Assembly (NCBI GenBank): GCA_022592435.1
Contig: JABYQS010000202.1
Location: forward strand, 1-58,148
Length of the DNA stretch: 58,148 nucleotides
Origin: Cerioporus squamosus
Lineage: Eukaryota; Basidiomycota; Agaricomycetes; Polyporales; Polyporaceae
Direction of reading: 5' to 3'
Under the pieces are notes generated by a model. That model saw only the letters and a list, made by a program, of their open reading frames with translations, had not been told where the DNA came from and searched no databases. This document shows positions 45,732 to 57,578 of this stretch, one piece after another. Positions within the stretch are counted from its first letter, which is position 1, and every line of letters begins with the position of its first letter. The translations under genes were made by a program, and so were the position numbers.

Positions 45732-47340
45732 ATGCCTCCCGTCCCGCCCCTCACTCCCGCAGTTCAGGACATGGTGCGAGCCATCCGCAAACACGAGCCC
45801 ACGCTTGTGTTCGAGTGCGAAGACCACATCCGGGGTCTCGTCCAGTTCATCTCTGCGGACAATGAGGAGTACTGCCGATGGATCCGCTGCCTTCACTTCG
45901 AGGTCGGTGCCATCAGCGAAGACGTAGCGGCCATGCTGGAGTACTACATCGCGGACTGCGGGAAGCTCGTGCCGCTGAAGGACCTCCATTTGGACAACGC
46001 CGAGGCTCTTCTCGGGTCCGACCCACGACTTGTCGACGCGTTCACGGTGCTCACCAACCACCGTGAAGACTTTGTACATCGACAACGTCGGGAAGCGTGC
46101 TCACGACATGCTCGTCGATATGAAGTCCTCACTTCGTTCCGCCGAGCTCTCTTTGATCTATAGCCGGACGCGCTTGCCAGACGAGCTGTTCTACTCCGAC
46201 CCCATCCATCTCATGTCCGCTTCGCAGGACACCCTGGAGAGACTCAAGGCGTCCGGCGCGACCACCGACAGTCCGGGGAGCCATTGGCAGACATACCCTA
46301 ACATGTGCAGGCTGGAGCTCGTCTTTGTCGACGTGCCTCGGACGTACGATTACGTGGCGGCCTTCCCAAACCTCGAGCATCTCACCATATCTTCAGCTCT
46401 CCTCATCACGAGTAGTGACGCACTGGCCAAGTGCGAGGCGACCAGGCGGGCGAACCGAAATGAGCAAGAGGAGTATGGCGCGTGGGGTCGCTCAAAATCA
46501 GTGACCGGTCTGCTCACGGACGTGTACATGCTCGGTCTCTCCTGCTACATCGTCCACACCATGGACATCCGAGTAGTTGCCACCTCTGATTACAGTTGCA
46601 AGATGCTGGCGTCTGTGATCGCGGACGGCAAACCCAACTGCTTGCGTCTTACGACGGACCCCGGTGACATTGCAGATGATGGTATAGTCTTCGCCTTGGA
46701 GCGCGAGAACACCGTACGACTCCGCAAACTGAAACTCATAGTCAAAGTCGACTGCAATGTCCGTGCCCATCATATCCATGATACCGTAGTGCGTACCCTT
46801 TCACCGCCATATTTAACGCGTAACAGCGGCACTCACTCATCGACCTCCCGCAGGATTGTATCTTACTAGCGATGCGCGAGCTGTCGATCCCAGCGTTGCA
46901 CTTGCGCTTCGACGGACTCGGACCCGGCCGCCGCAGGAGAGGACAACTATCTTGCCACGGCGAGCCTCAAGTTGCTCGGGTCGCGCCTCATTGGGAGAGT
47001 GCCGTCCCTCGAGGACGTTCGCGTGTCCGTCGGCTGACTGAGTACAGGCGAGGAAGCTTATGCTGCGCTGTCGTCGACCGATCGCGAACGGACCGTCACA
47101 AGAGATGTCTCCGAGTCGGACTGTGAAGACGATTTGAGTACATCTTCGGAGAGCGACGGCCAGCTTGAATCGGACTCGGAGGAGCAGTCGGATGCCGCCG
47201 GCTCTGGGACAGAGGAGCATCAAGAGGAGGGCCGGTTGCATACAGGTGTCGGCGACGAGAGTTCGCCTCAGGGTCCAGAGGACACCTTCGGCGGCGACGC
47301 CGATGATGGCTACACCACGGATGGATCTGTGGAGGTGTAG
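45732..47340 (+). pseudogene. Leucine-rich/F-box-like repeat protein, disrupted
   Basis: The first frame (45732 on) reads LVPLKDLHLDNAEALLGSDP and VDAFTVLT. At 46053-46062 a CCAACCACC tract looks like a 4-bp duplication. Downstream the protein continues in another frame (TTVKTLYIDNVGKRAHDMLV, later MCRLELVFVDVPRTYDYVAA, FPNLEHLTIS). Exons 5' and 3' of the intron at about 46789-46853 fit, but another frame change is needed near 46915-46930 to reach LATASLKLLGSRLIGRVP, and a TGA interrupts the frame at 47035-47037. Beyond it the same frame stays open into a 100-residue acidic Ser/Glu/Asp tail. The leucine pattern fits the large fungal LRR/F-box-like families; the F-box itself is not visible. 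Confidence 0.62.
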
Positions 47341-48711
47341 TTGAGGTAGTATCACTGAATCCTATGCGCACACTCTCTCAATGATACTCTTTCGCCGACG
47401 TTGGTTGTCCCTAAGATACAAGTCATATTACGTGCCAGAGGACTCCGTTGACTAAGGTTGGCAGGGCGTGGAGTTAAAAGGATCTGCGGAGGGGAGGAGG
47501 CTTGAGGCCTGAGCGCCTGAGCGTCGAGGAGGGTACCACTCCCTTGGGGCGCGTCAACATCACCTTCGAACCCCCATCATGACCAGCTCGTACCCCTTCC
47601 ACAGACATCGGTGGTTTCTACGGTCGATTGCGCAGCACCGCAGCACTTAAACTCACAGAGCTTCAATGTCCTTATGCTCTTCGACACCATCAGATATTGG
47701 CGGCAAGTCTGAGACAAGGCGTTCCGAGCGGCGAGGAAGCTATGTAGCGATGCCATTGTCCGCAGCTCGAGTCGTGATGCATACTGCTTGGCTGGCTACA
47801 GCGTAGGACTCGAGTAAGTTGGGATGTTGCTAACTCCATCCCATCGTTAACAATGGTCCACCCTACGCCAGCATCACAACGTTGCGGAGTCCGCGGACTC
47901 TACTTACGACGACGCTGCCCGCATGAGTGCGACGGAGTCCGCCTGTACCGAGGTATCCGTTCCACGGAGAAGATCTGGCTCGGTGACTCTCCGCCTTTTG
48001 CTACTTTCCTCTGCTGGTCTTGGTTGCTGGGAGTTCGTGCTGCGCGCTACCGCTACACAACCGGCGTAGCGACTCGCGAGACCGACACATCGCACCCAAT
48101 GGGTCAATCCATCTACCGCCCCCGATCTCACGGACATCTTGCCGCAGTAGGGCTGCTCAATCATTAATAGAGCTTGAATCCCGAGCAATTCGAATCCCAC
48201 AAAACCTGCGTTAGCCGAGTGATCGGTGGCAGTGGCTCTGAAAACCGGGCTCAGAGCGACGAGGCGAGCGGCCTTTTTGCAACCTGCGTACGGGGAGCTG
48301 TCTTTGACCAGTCCCCTTCAGTTTTGAATCACGCGATGCAGAAAGTTCCTGCTTGCCGTCGATACCGCACAGATCCATGTCAGAGGACAAAAAGACGGCG
48401 GGACGAGGTTTGTCGAGAGGCAGGATCGACAAGCGCTTGGCAGCCGCTCTCGGCTAACGCAGCTTTTCCTGGGATCCGAATTGCTCGGGATTTCATCTCT
48501 AAGATTTGAGCAGCCCTAGTCTCGAGCTGCAGCCGCCTCACCGCTTCTTATTCAAAGATGCGCAAGGACCCATCCACGTATAAAGACTGGAGCCGAACAT
48601 GTCACGCAAGACATTCCTTGAATACTTCGACTCGGCGGCATCTCCTTCGAGTTTTTATTCGCCTCCTTCCCTGTACACCGGCGTCCTCTCTTTTCTTCCT
48701 CACCATGAGCA
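47341..48711. other. Intergenic, no supportable gene
   Basis: Only short unsupported frames. The upstream region of the laccase relic lies at its 3' end. Confidence 0.5.
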
Positions 48712-50110
48712 GGTGTACACCGGTGGCCATCCTTTTTTGCCTTGAGTCTCTCCCTTCCTCTTTCCCGCGATCGGGCCCGTCACCGACTTGACCATCTCGA
48801 ATGCGGACATCTCTCCTGATGGCTTCACCTGAGCTGCTGTCGTGGTGAATGGACAGTTCCCTGGTTCTCTCGTTATGGGTAACAAGGTGCGTTCCTCACA
48901 CCACTTCGTCCCAAACGATGCTTACCTACGCACCTCTACAGGGCGACAACTTCCAGATCAATGTTTGTTGACCAGCTCACCAACAGTACCATGCTCAAGT
49001 CGACGACCGTGGTGCGTGTCTGCGCTAGCCGTGCGTCCAGCGATGTCCTGACCGCTTCCTTCGTTCATAGCACTGGCACGGTTTCTTCCAAAAGGGAACT
49101 AACTGGGCAGATGGTCCCGCCTTGGTAAATTAGTGTCCCATCTCCACCGGGAACTCGTCCCTGTACGACTTCACCGCTGCGACCAGGCCGGGACGTTGTG
49201 ATACCACAGCCACCTGTCGACGCAGTACTGCGATGGTCTCCGTGGTCCCATGGTCGTATATGACCCGAACGACCCGCATGCGTATTTGTACGACGTAGAC
49301 GACGGTGCGTTACGCCGATCCGTTAATTCCTCCGGCCACTAACAATGCCTACAGAGTCTACGGTCATCACGCTCTCGGACTGGTACCACACGATGGCGAA
49401 GCTCGGGCCTGCCTTCCCGTGAGCACTCGCAGTCAATTGCGAATTGAAGTAGTACTCAATACCTTTCAGACTTGGCCCTGACTCGGTTCTCATCAACGGC
49501 CTGGGACGCTTCGCAGGCGGCGATGCCAACGCTGACCTGGCTGTCATCTCGGTCACGCAGGGCAAGCGTTACCGTTTCCGCCTTGTCTCGATCTCGTGCG
49601 ACCCGAACTTCGTCTTCTCGATCGACAGGCACAACACGACGGTTATCGAGGCGGACGCGGTCAGCCACGAGCCGGTACCGTCGATTCCATCCAGATTTAC
49701 GCCGGCCAACGGTACTCCTTTGTCGTAAATCATCAGGCTGAGATATGTCGAAACGTCGCAGATGCTGACCTTCTGCGTGCAGCTTACTGCCGACCAAGGC
49801 ATCGACAACTACTGGATCCGGGAACTTCCAAGCGGCGGTACTGTCAACTTCGATGGCGGGGTCAACTCCGCCATCCTGCGCTACGATGGTGCGGCCGAGA
49901 TCGAGCCTGTGACCAACAGGACGATGAGCATGGCACCGCTCGTTGAGTCAGATCTGGTTCCTCCGGATAACCCTGCTGCTGTGAGTGAATCCCATTCACA
50001 ACGTTACAACGTTGATCTCCAATGCCTGACGGCGCCCTTCTCTGTACGCGCTTCCAGGTCCGCACGCCGTCCTTCAAGTTGTCCGTTGACAAGAGTTCAG
50101 CGCCACGCGT
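48712..50110 (+). pseudogene. Laccase (multicopper oxidase) pseudogene, domains 1-2
   Basis: Unmistakable laccase text in order: LTISNADISPDGF, VVVNGQFPGS, GDNFQI, VDQLTNSTMLKST, the copper motif [32 protein letters not shown] with [10 protein letters not shown], then [43 protein letters not shown], and [23 protein letters not shown]. It is dead: in-frame stops at 48830-48832, 49131-49133 and 49199-49201, a one-base insertion near 48965, and frame breaks near 49176 and 49680. Introns are still recognisable (for example ending near 48939, 49070 and 49780). Domain 3, with the remaining copper ligands (the type-1 site), is missing or unreadable after 50000. The live enzyme would be a secreted phenol/lignin oxidase. 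Confidence 0.92.
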
Positions 50111-51780
50111 CTTGCCTATCGGACACCGAAGTGACCGAATCCCCGCATGCGATTATTTTACCGCCACAAGCACCCATAGTCGAGCCATCAGAAGCAGGCG
50201 TCGGTCAGAATTGACGTCTACAGCTTCTGCTGCGCAGCGCGACCCGGAGACCCGGAGCACCATATTAATAATCGGTCGGGTGATCTTCAGAAGTGCGGAG
50301 ATGACGATGAACGGTCACTGGAGAGACTCGACGCAGTCAAAAGACGAACTGTGTTAAAATGCCGTCGAGGACTCCTGATGCTGGTGTTACGTTCATGTAA
50401 GTACTGTATTGGACTCTGAGCCAGGGACCATGCGGCTGATAGCTGATGCAGGTCGTGTCTCATCGCGTGCGAAGGTCGCTGTACATCTCCCTTGAGATCA
50501 TCAAGATCATGCCGGCGTTCTCATCTTGGACGTGGGCATGTACTACGACTGCTCGAAGCACTACATGGCTTGTTCATGCATCATTCCCATGCATACTCCC
50601 ATCAGCCATAGGAGCGTCGTCCGCGTGGGCCCCTCGCTCTCCCGTTCTCTCTATACTGCGGCGAACCCCCACAACTGGGTAGAACTCCGTGAATAACAGG
50701 CTTCGTAGTGCAGAACGCAGCAACCAGCCCGTGGTGAACGTCAGGTACGTATTGTTCGCTCGCCGCCTGCTGGGGCCACACGTTGACTCATTACAGTGGG
50801 CTACACGTCGCACGTGTCGTACACGTAGCCCATGATGCATCCATGTCGGAACGAGATGGACGGTCGAAGCTGTACGTGTGCCGAAAATGCGGGGATGAGG
50901 GCGAGGCGACGTGGCTGCGTCGTTCTTTGCGTAGCGCACTTCCTCCCCAACGCGCCCTGCATTCCCTCCCTGCATCCCCCTATCTCTTTCGTACTCTCAT
51001 CCTCCACGGATCTCAAAAACGATACCGACGGTCCTGTCACAAGGACATGGAGAAGAAGCGGAGGCGACGCACTTCTGCAGTTACATCACACTTGACGGTA
51101 CGTACTAGCTCAGACTGCTTTCTTATAATCGTTGCGAGCCCGTAACGCAACGTTTCCGGTGTAGATCCCTGGCCTCCTCTTCTTTCAGGAAGCATCTCTA
51201 GCGAGATACTTATCAGGGCGGTCGCCATTACAGCGAGTCAGTCTCAGCGTTTCTCCCTTCGCCAATACCTCAACCTACGTGTCCGCGAGTTCCGAGCTGC
51301 ATACTTACGCCCACACGGACATAGGCTACTTACTTGCGTTCCTCTTCACTTCAAAGCTTCAGGGCCGGCCTGAGTACGTGCAACTCTTGCTCGTAGAATC
51401 ACTAAGCCGACCTCCCCCTACCGGCCTTCCTCACTCAGCCCTTACCCGGCACGAAACCCGCTTACTCCTATCTAACCTCCTGCTCTCCGCCCTCACGGTA
51501 GTACCTCACCCACGACAGCCGCGAGGAGTCTGAGAGCTGAAAGAATGCGGATAGGAGGCGACGATGCCCCTCATCTCCAGCCCTCTCGTCGCTCTCTGCG
51601 CCCGCTTCCTTCGGCGCCCGCCCCTCCACAGGTTGATTAAGACGCGTTGTCCGTTGTACTCGTATCTCACCTGCTGCACCCAAAGTATCGAACCGATTCC
51701 CGCTGCCGACTCTGGTTGCATTCCACAGAAGTAATCCGGTCGGATACCGTCACACGATTCCGCTGTCACGGTCTTAATGA
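50111..51780. other. No supportable gene
   Basis: Short frames only. A small Cys-containing frame near 50843 (KLYVCRKCGDEGEATW) has one C-x2-C pair and no partner pair, so I do not call it a finger. Confidence 0.45.
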
Positions 51781-52360
51781 TATCTCTATGTTATGACTAT
51801 GATCATACTACATTTGTTAGGTGAACTGTGAAAATATGATTCCGCGTGAGTTCCGGGGAAAATCATGCGAAAACAATACAGCATACATTCCACATGAGGC
51901 TGAGGGAATCGTTGTGTCTGAGCATGTGTAAATCATCTAAAGAACCACGAGATATGAAGTTTGAGATGGTTCTTGCGAACTCATACAGGAAATCATGGGT
52001 GAGCCATTTCGTATGCGTGCTGCATGATTCTCGTGTGACCATGACGCATGCGCTTGCCTGATTCATCCGATATGATGCTGGACAAAGAATTTATTCTGAC
52101 ATTGACATGACTTCCACATGATTTCTACCGGCCCAATCAATTATCATCTTCCATGGTTTCTTCCCTGATTTTTCAGACACCATGCGACGAGAATCATCAC
52201 AAATGTTCTTCACATTATTCCTCGCAAAACCTTGCGTCATCATCTGTCTAACCATTCATTATGGGTTCTATATGATTTGGATCATGATCTCTTGGAGACA
52301 ACTGGTTAAATAATGTTTTCACAGTCCACGTATGATATTCGCATGATTTTTCACGAAACA
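51781..52360. other. AT-rich island with reiterated ATGATT/AATCAT words
   Basis: Sequence composition drops sharply here relative to both sides. Between 51836 and 52350 the six-base word ATGATT or its complement AATCAT occurs about nine times, in both orientations (for example ATATGATTCC, GGAAATCATGGG, GCATGATTCTC, GCATGATTTTTC). No coding potential. Confidence 0.6.
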
Positions 52361-54770
52361 TGCAAATATGCCCACGGTGTCTCGACGTCGTTGACTCACG
52401 GTCGTTCCCGGCGAGGACCCGTCCGCAGCTGGACGCACTCGCTCGCTCTCGGGACCCTCTCCACCCGCTCTGACACGCTGTGCCGCACTCGCTCGGGCTC
52501 TCTCTTTGCTGCGCCCTCTCTCCTTCGTCCGCGACAGTCGCCTGTGCTGCTGCCCGCCGCGCTCAGTGCTCTCCTCCGCCAGCTGTGAGCACCCCAGATC
52601 GCTCTCGCCCCGAGTGCCATCGATCCATCCGCCGTCCTCAGCCTCTACGCTCCCTGCGCGACTACCAACTCTCCTCCGTCCGCATCGCCGCATCGCCTCC
52701 AAACGGCGTCGCATACTGCACGCCAACTCGGCCGCTGTGCGCTCGCTCTTTCCGCCTTGCCTGGAAGCGACTCGCACTCGCTGTGGTGAGTCCTCCGTTT
52801 TCGAGACGTCCCCCCGAGTACCGACCCGGTGCCAACTTCCAGGTGCCGTATAGCACATACGGCGGCTACGGACTCTTCCCCGTCGTTCTCTACTCTGCGC
52901 GCGACCGGCCCCCGCAAGACGCGTCGCAATACGACCAACAGCCCCCGCGGTACTTGGGCCGCCTTTGCATCTCCAAGATACGTCCTACACTCGCTTCAGG
53001 AGGTCGACTCGCGGCCGGCCACAGCTTGTTCTACGACATCCTCTGTCGCCGGTCGCCGACGATAGCGATCACTCTCCCGCAACCGGGAGATGATCGCGCA
53101 TATTTCCCTCGGGGTCCTCGTTGCATCACCGTCCGACTCGGCGCACTCGATGCGCGCGGGCTGCACGACTCGGAAATGTGCGTCTCGTCCACGGACGCTC
53201 TCTGCTCATCTCGCGCCGCGAATACCGCTGCACAGGTGAGAAGACCCGCTCTCTCTCGCGACACTGGGACACACCGCTGACGCGATCACGTCTCCCAGCA
53301 TTCATGGACAGCTCGTCAACACCCCCCGCAGTCTCGCGACGATCAGAAGGAGTTCGGAATCGACTCCAGATCGTCGAGTTCATTGCACTTCGCACGTCTC
53401 GCCCTCTCCGCGCCCGCCAACATCGGCCAGCCATTTGAAACAACTCAACGCTCTCACAGCGGCGTCAGGGAAGCTACGCTGCCATCGCGGACTCGCCGTC
53501 TGTGCGCGTCAAGATGCGACGTATCTCCTCAACCCCGAGTCGCCGCACACGCCATGCCCGGAGCCAGTCCTCGAAGGTCGCGCAGTTCCATCCAGCGCGA
53601 TCTCGTGGAACCCAAGCCATGAAACTCCGTCTTGGAGGTCTACCGCCCGAGGCTCCGCGCAACCGTCTCAGCTGTGATGCGCCCGTTCCAGCGACCGAGG
53701 ACAAACGCAACGCGGCCGCTCAAGCGGCATCATGAAGTCCGGAATCCGGCTTCGCGACAGTTGCTTTTGCCAGCGGGCCACAATGCGCGGCGTAGTCTCC
53801 GTCGTCGTCGTCGCTGCATCGAGACGGCGGCGGCGGAGACTGAGGACGTGTCCCGGAGACGCGGGCACTTCGAGGAGGGCGCCGGCGCAGACCGCTGCCA
53901 AGTCCTTGCGGGCCCGCGTCGCGTTCTACACTCGACGCGTCTGAGATGTGTCTTGGAGCCGTCAGGACGGCTTACAAAGGTATACAATGTGAGCGTGCAT
54001 CGTGCGCTGCGAGAGAATAGCGGCTGAGTGCCTGAGCAGTTCCGGCACTCACGTTGTAGGCCGCCGCTAGAGGCTAGAGGCATGCAAAAGGAGGTCCGTC
54101 GGCACACTGGTACGTGTAACGGCAGCGAACACCGCGGCGCCGACATGCACGCGTCGCGATACCAACACCGAGGCTGGCACGAGGCAGACAAGCAGCACGG
54201 AGACAAAACCGATCCGCGCCTGCAAGAGGCTGTGGGGTCGGCGTGACTCGAGCTGACGGCTTACAGGGAGCGCACTGTCCGAGGACTGCGGGGAATGGCG
54301 GCACACACGGCGACACTCACTATTCAGGGACGGCGGGCTGCGTCTGTGCGCGTTGCTCGAGTGTAACTAGCGGAACCAATATATTTCATTACCTGCAGGC
54401 AACCTCATCAGCGTCGGAATGCGCGAGAACTCAGCTGGACTACACCGGGTGCGTCACCAGGATTTCCAGACCGCCGCTCACCTCCGGGACTTCCATGCTT
54501 GCCAAAGAGGTTGGGTGAGCTGTCTGCGGCGGCGGCAGGGTCTCGACATTACGAAGAGCCTATCAGACAGGTGAGTATTCAGTACTCTGGTCTATCATAG
54601 ACTTACCGAACCCGCTCCTAGCTCGTCCTCAAAGGTACCTGGGTAAAGCACGTTAGCTCAGAGGTTAGCCGGACGAATGCGGGCTGAAGACTTACGAGAG
54701 CGTCCGAGCCCAATACATGAGGATGATACTATCTTCACGGGCGGCGAGTCGTGTCTCTACCTTCCTCGCA
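52361..54770. other. GC-rich stretch with long but unassigned frames
   Basis: A plus-strand frame at 52480-53280 has a plausible middle (VPYSTYGGYGLFPVVLYSAR, then QQPPRYLGRLC) but an Arg/Ser/Pro-rich ends profile expected from GC-rich noise. A second frame near 53383-53677 is alike. I see no known domain or convincing splicing; this could be a decayed mobile element. Confidence 0.4.
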
Positions 54771-54772
54771 CG

Positions 54773-55077
54773 ATGTGTCTGACGTACTCCATCCACAGGC
54801 ACATCGAATGCGGGCATACGATGCATCTGTGCAGTGAGAAGACGGGTCAGCTCAGTACCGAACGCAGCATAAACGCGCAGACGTTCTGTACTGACTTCTC
54901 TTCAGAGCCTCGCGCTTCTGTGCCTCATGCGAGGTGCGCCCTCGCCGAATCGTCCAGGATGTCGTCCACGGCCGCGGTGATCTTGAGCACCTGTGCGTAC
55001 TCACAGCATTCGGGGCAATGCGCTTGACTATGTCGCTCAGTCCGATGTACGTGGCTCGCGACTGACATCAAGTTGCG
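54773..55077 (+). CDS. Possible small Cys/His-rich protein
   Basis: An ATG near 54773 opens MCLTYSIHRHIECGHTMHLC, with Cys and His spaced like small zinc-binding Agaricomycete proteins that carry an ECGH core. About 60 nt later, across a possible intron (donor GTCAGC, acceptor after CTTCAGAG), a frame gives RFCASCEVRPRRIVQDVV. Splice sites are weak and the 3' end is uncertain. Confidence 0.28.
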
Positions 55078-56590
55078 AAGCCACAAAGAGTGCGGCGAGC
55101 CAGTAAGTCATGTAGTTGGCGTACTCGCACGATATGTCTGACTTGACCTGTCCGTCTAATGCAGTTGTCAGTGCGTTGGCCGAGTGGACATTGCCGGCGC
55201 AAGACTCGCACACGACAGACGGACGCACTGACGAACATCCTGGCGGGCCGGGAGCGTGGCTGAATCAAACAATCGACGTCGCACTTCCTGCGGTCCAGAG
55301 AACAACCTGCGCACAATGGCAGACGGGTAAGTTCAGTCTGTGAGCATCAAACAAGCATATTGACATGACGTACCGATCTTTAGGCGGCCCGCGAGAGGCC
55401 CCGAATCAGCGGTGCGTCGTGCCTGCTGACTCGGAGCAGGCATTCAAACGGTCATGTTCGTCGTCGGTCGGCGGGCCTACGAAGAAGCGGCCTGCAGCAA
55501 GCCAATGGCCAGGGATAAGAAGATCGTCAAGGCACGCAGCCGCGTCCAATCACCATGTCTGATCTCGGGTCCCGAGTTGAATCAAGACCTGCCGGTAATT
55601 CAAGAACATATTGCAGCAGCAGAAGAGGATAACAATTGGAGTGCGTACCTCGTGCTTCAGCTAGCCGCACGGCATCGCCGTTGTAGCTCTGCATGCCCGT
55701 ACTTCTGGGGGATGTATCGGCGGTGCTGCGTGGCATCATCTGTCCTGAAGACCAGCGACGGAACGCGGGAGGTACTTGCGATGACATAGCTTGGCGCTGT
55801 TAGCTCGGCGCGACTCCTTGCCAGGTCATTTCCAAAGGCGGGCTGCGATCAAGTGGGACTCGTGAGACCGGTGCGCCGGTAGCTCGCGAGCCGCACCAGC
55901 GTGAAGCCAGAATCTGAACTCCGGTTGCACTGACATGTGGGTTCAGTACCACTTCACTTCGGAAATCAAGAGAACTACTCACAGCGATTTTCAGAGGCTG
56001 TCGATGGCGCACCGGGGCGAGATCTGTGCTGACCGATAGGACAGAGCGTGAAGGCGCCGGACATCTGTTAGCCGAGATACCGATCTGCGTTGGCGGTGAG
56101 TCGCGTCTCGGGCATGTCTGCGGGCTTCACCGATGTACGTACAGAGCGCGGTAGTCCGTGAACGTCCCTGGAAATGGAAATCTTGCCTCCTGATCCAGAA
56201 GCGAAGTGCTGTGAGCCTATTCGAGTGCAGTGTCCGCCCGGGAATGTGAGTGCGGCAGAAAGATCAGTAGCGTGACTTGGACGCGTCGATCGCCACCGTC
56301 AAGCTTGACTGCAGAGCGATGCATTAGCATGAGATAGCGCTGTCAGTATGGCTTTCGAGTCAGCAATGATTGGAGACACGATTGTATCAGGGAAGTACAT
56401 ACCAGATCTCAAGATATAATCCTTGACAGCCCTTGATCGAGAGCTTGCCATACAAAGTCCAAGTCAGCCAGTTTGGAATGCGCGAAGGCATCGAAACACG
56501 TACCTTTCTGGTGAGAGTTGACGCACTCGGGGGAACCACGCGATAGTAAGTCTACGTAGTGATCAGCCTGGTTAGCAGATTCGACGGTAT
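55078..56590. other. No supportable gene
   Basis: Many GTGAGT-like and CAG-like words but no frame longer than about 110 codons with recognisable features. It ends at the LTR boundary. Confidence 0.45.
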
Positions 56591-57214
56591 TGTCACGGTC
56601 AGTGGACCAGCACCCCTTTTCGTTCCTTTTCGTTTTCCCTGGAACTTCCAATTTCCCATCTTGATCCCTTTCCTACTTCGTACACATCCCATTTTGGACC
56701 CCTTGATTTCATTCTCGCGCCCGTATGCTCTGTTCCCGCGACCGCATGCCTTGTTCTCGCACTTACCATCCCGTTACCATGTGTTTTCCCACCCTTTTGT
56801 CTCCCACTCGTACAGCCTTGCTCCCTTTCCCGCATGAGTCACTTCCACTGGCACGTGATTGTTCAGAGTAGACTAGTATATAAGGCCCTCCCAGCGCTTA
56901 CCTGGTCCCCATCTCGACCTCCTGGTCATTGGGACTAGGTGCGCTTTCCCCCATGTACTTTCCCCTTGTCTCTGTGCTAATATAACCTGGTCATTGGGAC
57001 TAGTCTGTCGCAGTGCGCGTGAAGACTAGCTATCGACGACTTTGTGCCTTCGAGCCGGTCGTTGCTCTGCCCTCGTCGAGCTTCCTCTCTACTCTCCCCT
57101 TTTCGGCTCCTCGCCGCTCGCCCCTCAGACCGTCGCCGATCGACGTCTGGTGTCTACGCGCCTAGTCGCCGCGACATTAGGTCGAGATCCCTCATCGGTG
57201 CTGACACTCTGACA
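56591..57214 (+). mobile_element. 5' LTR of a Ty3-type retrotransposon
   Basis: It begins TGTCACGGTC at 56591 and ends at the TGACA that closes at 57214 (an alternative TGACA ends at 57206). TGTCA and TGACA form the short terminal inverted repeat usual for LTRs. A TATA box lies inside, and gag follows 365 bp downstream. An 18-bp direct repeat (CCTGGTCATTGGGACTAG) occurs at 56921 and 56986. No clear tRNA-primer site follows the end, so the right boundary is provisional. The 3' LTR and both-side duplication (candidate GGTAT at 56586-56590) lie outside reach. Confidence 0.65.
56877..56885 (+). promoter_or_regulatory. TATA box in the LTR
   Basis: TATATAAGG, the best TATA match near the gag gene, placed about 290 bp into the LTR, as expected for the U3/R border. 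Confidence 0.65.
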
Positions 57215-57578
57215 AGAGTGTCCCCATCGCTCGACAAGCCACCCCGTCACCCTGGACTGTTCCCGCAGACACCACGCCTGGGATACCGAAGACCAAGAAT
57301 ACGTCCATCGGAGGAAGGATCCGGAGGATAACGCGTGGTACTGGGAATCCTGTGAGCAGAACCCTTGCCCCAATCGTCACTATCGCCCCAGTCGCATCAA
57401 CGTCGAAGCCTACTCCGATACTTTCATCCCCGTCCCTGACTCTCCCGTTGCAGAGTCACCCACCACACACTCCCCCCTTCCAAGCACCCCGATCGACGAA
57501 CGCGAGGTCGTCGCTCTTATCGCCGCACCCCCATCACCTGTGATCACCCCCTCTCGTCCACCGTCAGCACCACCTGCG

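Noticed and set aside
52480..53280. 266-codon plus-strand frame as a gene
   Set aside because: Long only because the region is GC-rich; several frames on both strands are equally long and no domain or splice pattern supports it.
54648..54730. tRNA-like block: TTAGCTCAGAGGTTAG followed by CGTCCGAGCCC
   Set aside because: It resembles a D-arm and a T-arm, but the seven bases before it cannot pair with any 3' partner and no anticodon stem forms.
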